From assembly GCF_003762835.1 (NCBI RefSeq), contig NZ_RJWA01000005.1, forward strand, positions 62,001 to 126,000: 64,000 bases of DNA. Reading direction: 5' to 3'. The position numbers were made by a program, and so were the translations under genes. The notes under the pieces were generated by a model. It had not been told where the DNA came from, ran no database searches, and was given only the letters and a program-made list of their open reading frames with translations. This stretch comes from Micromonospora sp. HM5-17. GTDB taxonomy: Bacteria; Actinomycetota; Actinomycetes; Mycobacteriales; Micromonosporaceae. This document shows positions 42,776 through 51,913 of this stretch, in pieces. The stretch's first letter is position 1. The number at the start of each line of letters is the position of its first letter.

Positions 42776-45700
42776 GTGGAGTTCCGGCTGCTCGGCCCGG
42801 TGGAGTGTGTCGTGGCCGGCGAACGGATTGCCCTGGGCCGTCCACAGCAACGCTGCCTGCTCGCCATCCTGCTCGTCGAGATGGGCCGGGTGGTGCCGGT
42901 CGACCGCCTCGTCGAGCTGCTCTGGGACGGTGAACCGCCGCGGCGGGCCCGGTCCATCGTGCACACCCACGTGTCGCGGCTGCGGGCCCGGCTGCGCGCG
43001 GCTGGGGTGGAGCGACACGGAATCGCGGTGGAGACCCGCGGTGCCGGGTACCTGATCACCGGCCCGCCCGAGGCGGTCGACCTGCACCGGTTCCGCGCGC
43101 TGCTCGACCAGGCACGGGAGTCGACCGACCCGGCCCGCCGGGCCCGGCTGCTGCGGACCGCCCTGGAGCTGTGGCACGGCCCGCCGCTGTCCGACGTGGC
43201 GACCGGCCGGGTCGTCGACCAGATCTGTGCCGGCCTGACCGAGCAGCGGCTGGCCGCGTTGGAGGACCGCGTCGAGGCCGAGCTGGCCCTCGGTCAGCAC
43301 CGCCAGCTGGTCACCGAGCTGACCGACCTGGCCGCCCGGTACCCGCTGCGCGAGCGGCTGGTGGGCCTGCTGATGCTCGCCCTGTACCGGTCCGGCCAGC
43401 AGGCACGGGCGCTGGCCGCGTACCGGGAGACCCGCCGGATGCTCGTCGACACGCTCGGCATCGAGCCGGGCGCCCCGCTGCGCCGGCTCGAGCAGGCGAT
43501 CCTGGCGCAGGACCCGGCGCTCGACCTGGCCGTGGCCGGGCCCGCCGAGCCCGCGGCCCGCGGCCGGGCGGCGACCTGGCACGGCCGCCGCTCCCACCTC
43601 ACCAGCATCGTCGGCCGCGACCGGGAACTGGCCGAACTGACCGCGCTCCTCACCGACCACCGGCTGGTGACCGTCGTCGGTCCGGCCGGGGTCGGCAAGA
43701 CGACCCTGGCCCTGCACGCCGCCGAGCTGCTGGCCGCGGATACATCGGCGGACGCCGTGGCGGCGACGCCCACGACCGACGCCACGTCGCCGCCCGCACG
43801 CACTCCGTGCGATGCGTCGCCGGCGCCCCGCACACCCCGAGCCACGTCGTCGGCCCCGCGCGCCCCGGACCACGCACTGGTGGCGTCGCCCGCCCCGGGC
43901 ATCCCGCACGGCGCGCTACCGGACTCGCGTATCCCACACGACGTGGTGGTGGTGCCGCTGGCCGCCGCGCGCAGCCATGACGACGTCGTCGTGGCGCTCG
44001 CCGACCTGCTGTCGGTCAAGGGCGCCAGCGTCGCCGAGTTGCTGACCGGCGTCGAACGGTACGTCGCCGACCGTCCCGTGCTGGTCGTCCTCGACAACTG
44101 CGAACACCTGCGGGAACCCTGCGTCGCGCTGGTGCGCCGGCTGCTCGCCGCGGACCGTCGGCTGGTCGTGCTGGCCACCTCCCGGCAACCGCTCGGGTTG
44201 CCCGAGGAGACGGTCTGGCGGCTGTCCCCGATGGCGGTACCGCCCGAGGACGGGCCGGTGACCCCGACGGTACCGGCGATGGCGCTGCTGCTGCGCCGGG
44301 CGCGGGAGGCGCTGCCCGGCTTCACACCCACCGACGCCGACCTGGCCGCCCTGGCCCGCATCTGCCGCCGGGTCGACGGGCTACCGCTCGCGCTGGAGCT
44401 GGCCGCCAGCCGACTGCGGATCCTGCCCCCGGCCACCCTCGCCGCGCACCTGGAGCACGACTTCGGTCTCCTCGCGGACGCGCTGACCGCCACCCTGGAC
44501 TGGTCGTACCGGTTGCTGACCGCCGACGAGCGACGGCTGCTGGCCCGGCTGTCGGTGTTCCGGGACGGTTTCACCGCCGAGGCGGCCGAGCAGGTGTGCG
44601 GGATCGCGCCGCTCGCACCGGAGCAGGTGCTGCCGATGCTGGTGACCCTGGTCGACCGCTCGCTCGTACAACCCGACGAACCCTCCGGCACCCGACGGTT
44701 CCGGCTCCTCGAGGTGGTACGCGCCCACGCGGCGACCTGCCTGGCCGAGTTCGACGAGACCGAGGCGATGGCCGACCGGCACCTGACCTACTGGCTCGAC
44801 CGGGTACGCGCCATCCACAATCGACCGTTGGCGGACGACCAGATCGCCGGCTTCACCGGGCTACGGCCGGAGCGGGACAACCTGCGGGCCGCCGGCGACC
44901 ACGCGTTCGCGGCCGGGCGTACCACGGCGGCCGTCGAGCTGACCGCGTTGGTGCTGGACTTCTGGGCGGTCAACGACGGGCCCGCCGAGGTGGAACGCTG
45001 GCTGGACCGGGTCGAGCCGTACCTGGCCGACGCGCCGGGACATCTGCGCAGCCATCTCCGGTTCAGCCGCGCCTTGACGTACACCAACCGCAACGACTAC
45101 GCCGGCGCCCTGCGGCTGATCCGTTCCGCCCTCGCCGAGCTGCGTACCCACTACCCGATCCTTCACGCCGAGGCCCTGATCAGCGCGACGCGGGCGCAGA
45201 CCCGGTTGCTCGACCCCGCCGCGCCGGCCGCGGCAGCCGACCTGTTCGCGGCCCGGTTCGAGACGCCCGACCGGCACCTGCTGCTGCACGCCGTGGCGAT
45301 GCAGGCGGAGGCGCTGATCGTGTGGGGGCGGTACGCCGAGGCCGCCGACCTGCTGACCGACCATCGGGAGCAGTACCAGAACGCGAGCCCCTCCGACACC
45401 ACCCGCTGCTGCTACCTCGAGGTCCTGGCGTACCTCGGGCAGGGCCGGTTCGACGACGCCGAAGCGGCCGAGACAATGCTGGTGACGCAGGCCGACCGGC
45501 CCGGCAACTATCTGCACTACGGCAGGGTCGCCGAGGCCCGTGGGCTACGGGCGCTGCTGACCCGGTCGCCGGCCGAGGCGGCGACGGTCATCACCGGCCT
45601 GATCGACGAGCTGACCCGCCGCTACCCGCCCAGCATGTCCCGGGCGTACGTGCAGCGCATCCTGCTCGCCGAGGCGGAACGGCGAGCGGGCCGACCGACT

Positions 45701-46051
45701 CGCGCGCTCGGGCACCTGACGGAGGGGCTGCGGTACGGGGTGACCTGCTCCGACTACACGACGACCCTGCCCGCCGTCCTGGTCGCCGGTCTGCTCGCCG
45801 ACGACCTCGGAGACGCGGCGGCCGGCCGGGACCTGGTCGGCCGTTGGGACCGCACACGTCGGGGCATCGGGCTGCCCGCACCACTCGGGCTCGCCGAACC
45901 GGTCGCCGCGCTCGGGCTCGATCCGGCGCCGGCGGTTCCTGATCCGACGTACCGGTGGAGCCTCGACGAGCTGGCGGCGCTGGTGCGGTACGCGTACTCG
46001 TGGTGCAGCGAGGGGGTCGAACGGGCGGCCGCGCCGAGCCTCGCCGGGTGA
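42776..46051 (+). CDS. SARP/AfsR-family regulator (wHTH-BTAD-NB-ARC-TPR)
   Basis: 1091 residues. It has an OmpR-type winged helix (FRLLGPVECVVAGERIALGR), a bacterial transcriptional activator domain (about residues 100-245), then a P-loop ATPase of NB-ARC type with Walker A VVGPAGVGKTT and kinase-2 VLVVLDNCEHL. Between these a Thr/Ala/Pro/Asp-rich insertion of about 60 residues (about nt 43740-43935) interrupts the ATPase. The C-terminal half is helical TPR-like. GTG 42776 is chosen at the family N-terminus; upstream frame is unlike the family. Such proteins activate secondary-metabolite or secreted-enzyme genes; the divergent subtilase is a candidate target. Confidence 0.9.
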   Translation: MEFRLLGPVECVVAGERIALGRPQQRCLLAILLVEMGRVVPVDRLVELLWDGEPPRRARSIVHTHVSRLRARLRAAGVERHGIAVETRGAGYLITGPPEAVDLHRFRALLDQARESTDPARRARLLRTALELWHGPPLSDVATGRVVDQICAGLTEQRLAALEDRVEAELALGQHRQLVTELTDLAARYPLRERLVGLLMLALYRSGQQARALAAYRETRRMLVDTLGIEPGAPLRRLEQAILAQDPALDLAVAGPAEPAARGRAATWHGRRSHLTSIVGRDRELAELTALLTDHRLVTVVGPAGVGKTTLALHAAELLAADTSADAVAATPTTDATSPPARTPCDASPAPRTPRATSSAPRAPDHALVASPAPGIPHGALPDSRIPHDVVVVPLAAARSHDDVVVALADLLSVKGASVAELLTGVERYVADRPVLVVLDNCEHLREPCVALVRRLLAADRRLVVLATSRQPLGLPEETVWRLSPMAVPPEDGPVTPTVPAMALLLRRAREALPGFTPTDADLAALARICRRVDGLPLALELAASRLRILPPATLAAHLEHDFGLLADALTATLDWSYRLLTADERRLLARLSVFRDGFTAEAAEQVCGIAPLAPEQVLPMLVTLVDRSLVQPDEPSGTRRFRLLEVVRAHAATCLAEFDETEAMADRHLTYWLDRVRAIHNRPLADDQIAGFTGLRPERDNLRAAGDHAFAAGRTTAAVELTALVLDFWAVNDGPAEVERWLDRVEPYLADAPGHLRSHLRFSRALTYTNRNDYAGALRLIRSALAELRTHYPILHAEALISATRAQTRLLDPAAPAAAADLFAARFETPDRHLLLHAVAMQAEALIVWGRYAEAADLLTDHREQYQNASPSDTTRCCYLEVLAYLGQGRFDDAEAAETMLVTQADRPGNYLHYGRVAEARGLRALLTRSPAEAATVITGLIDELTRRYPPSMSRAYVQRILLAEAERRAGRPTRALGHLTEGLRYGVTCSDYTTTLPAVLVAGLLADDLGDAAAGRDLVGRWDRTRRGIGLPAPLGLAEPVAALGLDPAPAVPDPTYRWSLDELAALVRYAYSWCSEGVERAAAPSLAG

Positions 46052-46215
46052 ACGCCCGGTATGGGCGCCCGGGCCGGTAGCCCATCGTCCGTTCGGCAGG
46101 CCGCCCTGCGTCGCCCGCACCGCCACGGCACCCGCACGGATGCCCTGCAGCGCACCCGTGAGGTCATTCCCGACTGGTGTCGATCCCCGCCGATATCGGT
46201 CGCCCAACAATATGT

Positions 46216-46237
46216 TTGATAGACAGACACCTATCAA
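46216..46237. promoter_or_regulatory. AT-rich inverted repeat before the ESX-like operon
   Basis: TTGATAG (46216-46222) and CTATCAA (46231-46237) are perfect 7-bp arms around eight bases, in an AT-rich patch about 90 bp before the WXG-like gene. Probably an operator or promoter element. Nothing else is seen in 46052-46323. Confidence 0.5.
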
Positions 46238-46323
46238 CTATATTTCCGCACGCACTGCCAGACGCGAGACGCACTTCCCTCCGCAACGTCGAGATCCTGC
46301 GACACGAGGGAGGCGCGAGCACA

Positions 46324-46644
46324 GTGACGCCGACGCAGCAGGTCGTTGTCGAGCCAGAACGACTCAAGGGCATGTCGACGGATGTCACGCGGGCGGCAGA
46401 GTTGCTGTCGTCGGCGTACGCCGAGTCTGAATCCGATCTTGCTCCCAACGATCAGGCCGGGTGGGCGCCGCAGAAAGCGGCTGCGAAGGCGAAAGCGGTG
46501 TGGGGCGACTTCATCACCACACTACGCCGCTCGGTGTCCGGACTGGCCAATGACTTCAACACCGCAGCCGGCGAGTATGTGGGTGTCGACGAGGGTTCCG
46601 CTACCCGGTTCGGCGACATCGGTGGCCGGAGGATCCCGCAATGA
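46324..46644 (+). CDS. WXG100-like (ESX/type VII) small helical protein
   Basis: A 106-residue protein with a two-helix hairpin shape: PERLKGMSTDVTRAAELLSS, then ESDLAPNDQAGWAPQKAAAK at the turn, and WGDFITTLRRSVSGLANDFN. There is no exact WXG, but GWA lies where the turn motif is expected. GTG 46324 follows GGGAGG. Stop overlaps the next start (ATGA). It is probably a secreted partner or chaperone-like protein of a type VII-type pathway; no ESX ATPase is in the window. Moderate confidence on the family. Confidence 0.7.
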   Translation: MTPTQQVVVEPERLKGMSTDVTRAAELLSSAYAESESDLAPNDQAGWAPQKAAAKAKAVWGDFITTLRRSVSGLANDFNTAAGEYVGVDEGSATRFGDIGGRRIPQ

Positions 46645-48272
46645 GCGAGATCACCCTGGCTGGGCTGCTCGCCAGCGACCCCAACAAGTTCCACACCGCG
46701 GCGGCGGCCTGGCAGCGAATGGCGCAGCGCATCGACGACGCCGCCGAGGAGCTGATCCGCGGTACACGGGAGCTGGAGGACGTCTGGCCGGAGGGCCCCG
46801 CGTCGCAGTCCGCCCACGCCAAGACCCGGGATCTGTGCGCCGAGGTGAGCAACACCTACCCGCCGGCGCGGCGCATCGCCGAAGCCTTGGATCACCACGG
46901 GTACGCGCTGGCGCGCCTCAAGCAGCAGGCGGAGGACATCATCGCCCGGGCCCGCGCGAACGGATTCACCGTCGACCCGGCCGCCGGCACGGTGACCGCG
47001 CCGCCGGAGGCGTACCAGGGCGGTTCGGCCCCGACCACCGCGCGCGCCGTCGGCGCGGTGGTCTCCGAGCTGCAGGAGATCCTCGACAGGGTACGGCAGG
47101 TCGACAGTTCGACCGCCAACGCCATCAACGCGAACCTTCCCGACAGCAAGACTGGTTTCGGTCGCATGTCCCTGCCGCCGATCGACCGGGCAAAGCTGGA
47201 GGAGCAGTTCGGCCGTCCGCCCGCCGACGTCAAGAAGTGGTGGGACAGTCTGACCCCCGCCCAGCAGGAGCAGGCCATCCGCGACTTCCCGGAGCTGGTG
47301 GGCTGGCTGGACGGCATCCCCGCGTCCGACCGCGACGCCGCCAACCGGCTCCGCCTGGAACGGCATCTGGACGAGCTGCAGGCCTACGAAGACGACCTAC
47401 GGCGGAAGATCGCCGAGCTGGAGGCCCGCGGCAGCCATGACACCGCAGCCCAGAACGAGCTGGCCACCCTGCGGCAGAATCTCGACGCGGTCGAGCGCGA
47501 GCAGAAAAAGCTCGAGCCGGTGAGGTCCACGCTGGACCGGCTCGGCGACAACGGCTTCCTGCTGGGTTTCGACCCGCAGCCCGGTGGCGACGGCAAGGTG
47601 GTCATCGCCGTAGGGAACCCGGACACCGCCCGGCACACCGCCGTATGGGTGCCCGGGCTCGGCACCGAGATCGACGACACCTCCGGCAACGTCAAGCGGG
47701 TGGAAAACATCCACAACACCGCCACCAAGCTCAACGCGGGCTCGGTTTCGACGATCATGTGGCTCGGTTACGACGCTCCCGAGCTGCTCACGGTGTTGGG
47801 TAGCGGGCGTTCCGAGCAGGGCGGCGTGGCGCTGGACCGGTTCGTCGACGGGCTGCGGGCCACCCACGACCGGGGCCCGTCGCATGTCACCGCGATCGGG
47901 CACAGCTATGGTTCCACGGTGGTGGCCGAGGCAGCGCTGCGCGGCGACGGCCTCGCCGTGGACGACATCGTCACCGCGGGCAGCCCCGGCATGCACACCG
48001 ACCGGGCCGAGGACCTGCAGATCGACCCCCGGCAGGTGTGGGCCGGGCACGCCAAGGGCGACCCGGTGTCAGGTTGGGGGGGCAGCATCTGGGGCGTGCA
48101 CGACAATGAGCCCAGTGACAAGGACTTCGGCGCCAACCGGTACGTGGTCGACACCGAGGGGCACAGCGACTACTGGAGGCCTGGCAGCGAAAGCCTGCTC
48201 AACCAGGCGCATATCGTGGTCGGACAATACGACAAAGTCACCCTCGAACACGGATCGGCGCCGCGACAATGA
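46641..48272 (+). CDS. DUF1023 alpha/beta hydrolase with ESX-like N-terminal helices
   Basis: 543 residues. The N-terminal about 130 residues are helical and WXG-like (NKFHTAAAAWQRMAQRIDDA, EELIRGTRELEDVWPEGPAS). A coiled-coil section follows (HLDELQAYEDDLRRKIAELE). The C-terminal about 250 residues are an alpha/beta hydrolase, DUF1023 type, with the nucleophile motif GHSYGS and the TAGSPGMH segment; the His is probably in the later GHSDYW. The middle gene of a three-gene coupled operon, overlapping both neighbours by ATGA. Such proteins occur in actinobacteria in ESX-like settings as probable secreted toxins or lipases; activity here is unknown. Confidence 0.8.
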   Translation: MSEITLAGLLASDPNKFHTAAAAWQRMAQRIDDAAEELIRGTRELEDVWPEGPASQSAHAKTRDLCAEVSNTYPPARRIAEALDHHGYALARLKQQAEDIIARARANGFTVDPAAGTVTAPPEAYQGGSAPTTARAVGAVVSELQEILDRVRQVDSSTANAINANLPDSKTGFGRMSLPPIDRAKLEEQFGRPPADVKKWWDSLTPAQQEQAIRDFPELVGWLDGIPASDRDAANRLRLERHLDELQAYEDDLRRKIAELEARGSHDTAAQNELATLRQNLDAVEREQKKLEPVRSTLDRLGDNGFLLGFDPQPGGDGKVVIAVGNPDTARHTAVWVPGLGTEIDDTSGNVKRVENIHNTATKLNAGSVSTIMWLGYDAPELLTVLGSGRSEQGGVALDRFVDGLRATHDRGPSHVTAIGHSYGSTVVAEAALRGDGLAVDDIVTAGSPGMHTDRAEDLQIDPRQVWAGHAKGDPVSGWGGSIWGVHDNEPSDKDFGANRYVVDTEGHSDYWRPGSESLLNQAHIVVGQYDKVTLEHGSAPRQ

Positions 48273-48787
48273 ACACGACCCGTAAAGCCTTCAATACCGT
48301 TCTCCGTGGTGGGGTCACGGGGCTTCTTGCGGTGATCGCGGCGGTTGGACCCGCCGGCTGCGCAGACCAGGGAGAAGACATGCAGACCGTGCCGCAGGAC
48401 GAGGCCCGACGCAAGGTCAAGGAGTACGCCGAGTCGGTGCGCGCCGCGGTGGGCGTCCAGGAGTTCTCCAACGGCAACGAGAACGTCACACCGTGCGAGG
48501 GCAAGCTCGGTGAGCTGTCGGACGAGAGCGAGGTCTACTACGTCCAGGGGACCTACCAGATCCAGGTTTCCGGCGAGCAGCACGCTGAGGCGCTGAGGAG
48601 AGCCCGCCAGGACTGGGAGAGCAGAGGCTTCACCATCAAGGGCGAGCACACTTACAACGACGGTGGGGGCCGGGTCACCGCGGTGACCGACGACGAGTAC
48701 TCGCTGCAACTCGGCAGCGGCAACCCACCGGCGATGGTGCTGCTGGTGTCATCACCCTGCTACCGCACCCCGGACGCAGCCAACTGA
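48269..48787 (+). CDS. Predicted lipoprotein, third gene of the ESX-like operon
   Basis: 172 residues. A signal peptide (RKAFNTVLRGGVTGLLAVIA) is followed by VGPAGC, a plausible lipobox with C32 or so as the lipidated residue. The mature part is polar with two further cysteines (VTPCEGK and SSPCYRT), which could form a disulfide. No family recognised. The start overlaps the hydrolase stop (ATGA). It may be a surface partner or immunity-like protein for the hydrolase. A strong hairpin terminator lies about 165 bp downstream. Confidence 0.8.
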   Translation: MNTTRKAFNTVLRGGVTGLLAVIAAVGPAGCADQGEDMQTVPQDEARRKVKEYAESVRAAVGVQEFSNGNENVTPCEGKLGELSDESEVYYVQGTYQIQVSGEQHAEALRRARQDWESRGFTIKGEHTYNDGGGRVTAVTDDEYSLQLGSGNPPAMVLLVSSPCYRTPDAAN

Positions 48788-48951
48788 CGCCCGACGTTCC
48801 ACCCGAGCACGCGCCCGGCTTCCTCGGCGAGCCGGATGGCAAGGTACGCGAGCGATTCGTCATCGACAACGGCAGGGCTGCGAGTCGGGATCGCCGGGGT
48901 GCAAGGCCACGGGCCACGGCTTCCTCCATCGCCTGAATCCGCACGGTCGTC

Positions 48952-48985
48952 GTGGGAGGCCGGGGCCGTGGCCCCGGCCTCCCAC
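48952..48985. terminator. Bidirectional hairpin terminator
   Basis: GTGGGAGGCCGGGGCC (48952-48967) and GGCCCCGGCCTCCCAC (48970-48985): a perfect 16-bp inverted repeat with only two bases between arms, at the end of convergent units. Confidence 0.75.
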
Positions 48986-48988
48986 TGG

Positions 48989-49474
48989 TCAGGAGGCGAG
49001 CAGGTCGTCGATTTGGTTGATCGCCGACTTGGCGCCATCGATCACGCCCATGTCCAGCACCTGTTGCAGCGCCTCGGCCGAGGCGTACTGGCTGACGTAG
49101 GTCGCGCGCGTACCGCCGTTGTGCTCGGCGAAGGAGTAGGTGTTCTTGGACACCGGCAGGTCCGGGTTCGGCTTGAAGTCCAGGTCGGCGAAGCCGTCTT
49201 CGAAGGAGAAGCTCCGGGGCTCGTCCACGGCGGTGATCGACCAGTATCCGGCGTGCTTCGCGCCGTCCGGGCCAGTCAGGTAGTAGGTCACCCGGCCGCC
49301 GGGCCGGAAGTCGTGGTCCACCACCGTGGCCGGGAAGTCCGGCGGCCCCCACACCTTCTCCAGCTGGCGCGGGTCGGCGTAGACCTGCCAGACCCGCTCC
49401 ACCGGCGCGGCGAAGTCCGCGGTGATGGTCAGGGTCATCTTGTCGGGGTCGGGCTTGGCGTCGATAACCGGCAT
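48989..49474 (-). CDS. SRPBCC/AHSA1-like protein, partner of ArsR
   Basis: 161 residues with the AHSA1 fold: TLTITADFAAPVERVWQVYA, ADPRQLEKVWGPPDFPATVV, DHDFRPGGRVTYYLTGPDG. Encoded directly after an ArsR gene (3-bp gap), a very common actinobacterial arrangement in which both are induced together. A role in binding or modifying a hydrophobic ligand is inferred. Not closely related in sequence to the SRPBCC protein at 37639. Confidence 0.88.
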   Translation of the reverse strand: MPVIDAKPDPDKMTLTITADFAAPVERVWQVYADPRQLEKVWGPPDFPATVVDHDFRPGGRVTYYLTGPDGAKHAGYWSITAVDEPRSFSFEDGFADLDFKPNPDLPVSKNTYSFAEHNGGTRATYVSQYASAEALQQVLDMGVIDGAKSAINQIDDLLAS

Positions 49475-49477
49475 CGT

Positions 49478-49837
49478 TCAGTCCTCCAGGTCGAGATCGG
49501 CTGCCAGGAGTGCGTCGACGCGCGCGACGTGGCCATGCCAGATCTGTTCCAGCTCGGCGAGCATGGTTGCCACCGACCGCACCGCCGTCACCTCGCCGCG
49601 GGTCAACTGCTCACGGCCGCTGCGTCGCTTGGTCAGCAGGCCAGCCTTCTCCAGCACGGCGACGTGCTTCTGCACCGCGGCGAAGCTCATGTCGTACTTC
49701 GCCGCCAGCGCGGAGACGGAGTGCTCCCTGGCCAACACCCGGCGCAGGATGTCGCGTCTGGTGCGGTCAGCGAGCGCGTGGAACAGGGCATCCAGGCGAT
49801 CGTCGTCGCTCTCGTCGTCGATCACAGGACAGATCAT
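49478..49837 (-). CDS. ArsR-family transcriptional regulator
   Basis: 119 residues. Winged helix LDALFHALADRTRRDILRRV, then AALAKYDMSFAAVQKHVAVL-type recognition region (AKYDMSFAAVQKHVAVLEKA) and the wing LTKRRSGREQLTRGEVTAV. There is no metal-binding ELCVCDL motif, so it is not an arsenic sensor. ATG 49837 lies inside a 22-bp perfect palindrome; GTG 49825 (VIDDESDD) is an alternative start that would put the operator outside the coding region. It probably represses itself and the downstream SRPBCC gene. Confidence 0.9.
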   Translation of the reverse strand: MICPVIDDESDDDRLDALFHALADRTRRDILRRVLAREHSVSALAAKYDMSFAAVQKHVAVLEKAGLLTKRRSGREQLTRGEVTAVRSVATMLAELEQIWHGHVARVDALLAADLDLED

Positions 49838-49856
49838 ACAACCGATCGGTTGTATG
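49835..49856. promoter_or_regulatory. 22-bp perfect palindrome, ArsR operator
   Basis: Left arm CATACAACCGA, right arm TCGGTTGTATG, no spacer. It overlaps or abuts the ArsR start and should block its own promoter when bound. Confidence 0.8.
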
Positions 49857-50029
49857 TTGTCAACACCGCCCCGTAGGCGTCACGCCGATCAGCACGACCA
49901 GGCACGGCACGGCGACGCCATGAGCGACGGGACCCATGCGCCACCGCCCAGAAGCGGAGCCACGCGCACGTACGACCTACGGGCCGAGCGGTAGGCAGGA
50001 TCATCCGCATGGCACTGGTTCGTTAGCGG

Positions 50030-50856
50030 GAACCCGCGGCACCGACGGGGACACCGTCCAGGTGGAGGTGACGATCAATCCCACCGCCGACGGAAGGCGA
50101 ACGGCCCGGCTGGCCGGTGTCGCGTCGCTGCCCAAGGTCGACCACGACCCCGAACGGAACCACCTGCTCGCCCGCACCGAGGGGTTTGTCAATCCGTACA
50201 CGTTCGTGCCGACCCTGCCGCGGCGTGACGAGCATGGCAGTCGCCTGGCCGGCACCGGGCCGGACGACGCACCACCACCGAGCCACGGCTACCACGGCGA
50301 CGGACAGTGGAGCGGCACCCTGGCCCTGACGCTGACCACCGTCACGCCGCTGCTGCTGCCGTGCTCGCCGCGAAGCAACCGAAAGACGGGATCCGGACGT
50401 TCGACGTCCGGGTAGGCCCGGACGGACGGCCGTATATTCACGGCGCCTCGTTCAAGGGTGCGCTGCGCAGCGCGTATGAGACCGTCACTGGCAGGCGGTG
50501 CTACGGGCCTACGACCTGGCCCACGAGTACCACGACCCCAACGCCACGTACTCCCGCGACAGCTCCGCCGGCAAGGGCGGGATCGTCCGGTCGCTCCACG
50601 TCCCCAGCACCCGAGAACTGCGGGAGCTGCCGACCGGCACGCTCGTCTACGTCAGGTACGACGAGACGCGCAACGAGGTCACCGAGGTCCATCCGGTCAT
50701 GATTGGCCGGCTGCCGTTCGACGCCGCGCCCGGCGAGCTGCTGCACGACAGCCTGCGCCAACGATACGACTCGACGCCGACTCCCGCCTCATTGCCGCGC
50801 TGCGTGAGTGGGGCCTGGGGCTGTACAACACCCAAGGATTCGGATGGGTGAGGTAG
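50030..50856 (+). pseudogene. Decayed type III-like CRISPR RAMP protein (TIGR03986-like)
   Basis: RAMP pieces follow in order across three frames: DPERNHLLARTEGFVNPYTF (NPYxFVP is typical), SHGYHGDGQWSGTLALTLTT, then DGRPYIHGASFKGALRSAY (the RAMP glycine-rich GxSxKGxxRS motif), then PVMIGRLPFDAAPGELLHDS, and finally LREWGLGLYNTQGFGWVR with the C-terminal G-rich loop. At least three frame changes. No Cas10 or other type III gene is present in the window. It is probably the remains of a third CRISPR-Cas module. Confidence 0.65.
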
Positions 50857-51265
50857 ACGGCGACGCCGCGACGCGGCCCGGGACTACTGTTGCGCAGACT
50901 CGTGGGCGCCAGCGGACGCAGCTCCCGGCCGACCGAACCGTGCCCAAGCGCCATCGACGCCCGTGCCGTTCCCTGCCGCTTGAGGTGCCCCTCAGTCCCC
51001 GACCGTGATGCGCGGACCCGTTCCCCGGTACGCCGGATCACGAACACCCGTCCGAGTCGGTGCTGACTGCGGATTGACGAAGGGCTGACCGAATCGCGGT
51101 ATAGACGTGAACGCATAGGCTGATTCGTATGAATCGCTCCGCTCGGTGTCGGACCGCTCTCCGAGGATGCCCGGCGGCTAGCTCGCCGCTGGTTGGCGAA
51201 ACTGCGCGGCCGTCGGGCGTTCTTGCCTTGAGGCTGTCCCTGGCACGCCGAGGAGAGGGTGAGGC
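50857..51265. other. Gene-free stretch before the membrane-anchored hypothetical
   Basis: No coding sequence supported. TTGACG (51074-51079) and TATAGA (51100-51105) resemble promoter boxes but are 20 bp apart. GATTC/GAATC arms at 51122-51135 form a short inverted repeat. Confidence 0.35.
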
Positions 51266-51913
51266 ATGATCTCCCCACTGCCCGATCGGTCGTCCAAGAC
51301 ACCCGTCTGGCAAATCGTCGTGGCCGTCATGGGTTCCTCGGCAGCTCTGCTCTCGGCTGTCTGGGGTGGTGTGGCTCTCTTCTACCAGGTCGACCAGGCG
51401 GGGCCCACTGCCGCACATCCACCCGTCGCCCACACGTCAGCGCAGGTCTCCATCTCGCCGACGAACCACCCGACTGCCAGTCCCGGTCTGGTCGGGAGCG
51501 GTGCAGACTCCGTGCGTCGCCAAGGCATCGTCACGATGGTCCGCGACGATGTCATCGACCTCGACACCGACCGCGCCGACTGGGCCGCAGAAGAAGCGCC
51601 GGGATCCACCGCGACCGACCTCGAGTTCACCGACGCCGGACCGACCCTGGTCAGCGTTCATGGCGCGGTTATGGCACTGCTTCCCGCTGACCGCACCGGC
51701 GAGCACTTCCGCGACTGCGCCACTCTCTCCTCCGAGTACGGCGGCACCCCGCTACCGGCTGAGCAGATGCGCCCCGGTGTCAAGCTCTGCTTCATCACCG
51801 ACCAGAAACGCGTCGCCCTGCTTCGGGTCACCAACGTACATCGGGGGGCTGACCAGGAGCCGGAGCAGGTAACCCTCACCGTCACCGTCTGGTCTCGCCG
51901 CCACAGCGGTTAG
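51266..51913 (+). CDS. Membrane-anchored hypothetical protein
   Basis: 215 residues, unrecognised. A short cytoplasmic N-terminus, one transmembrane helix (about residues 15-40, IVVAVMGSSAALLSAVWGGV), a Pro/Thr/Ser-rich stalk (about 47-75), then an extracytoplasmic domain with two cysteines (FRDCATL and KLCFITD) and beta-rich character (KRVALLRVTNVHRG, TLTVTVWS). ATG 51266 follows GGAGAGGGTGAGG, a good ribosome site. It stands alone between the RAMP remnant and gene-poor DNA. A surface sensor or binding domain is possible; no function is claimed. Confidence 0.7.
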   Translation: MISPLPDRSSKTPVWQIVVAVMGSSAALLSAVWGGVALFYQVDQAGPTAAHPPVAHTSAQVSISPTNHPTASPGLVGSGADSVRRQGIVTMVRDDVIDLDTDRADWAAEEAPGSTATDLEFTDAGPTLVSVHGAVMALLPADRTGEHFRDCATLSSEYGGTPLPAEQMRPGVKLCFITDQKRVALLRVTNVHRGADQEPEQVTLTVTVWSRRHSG

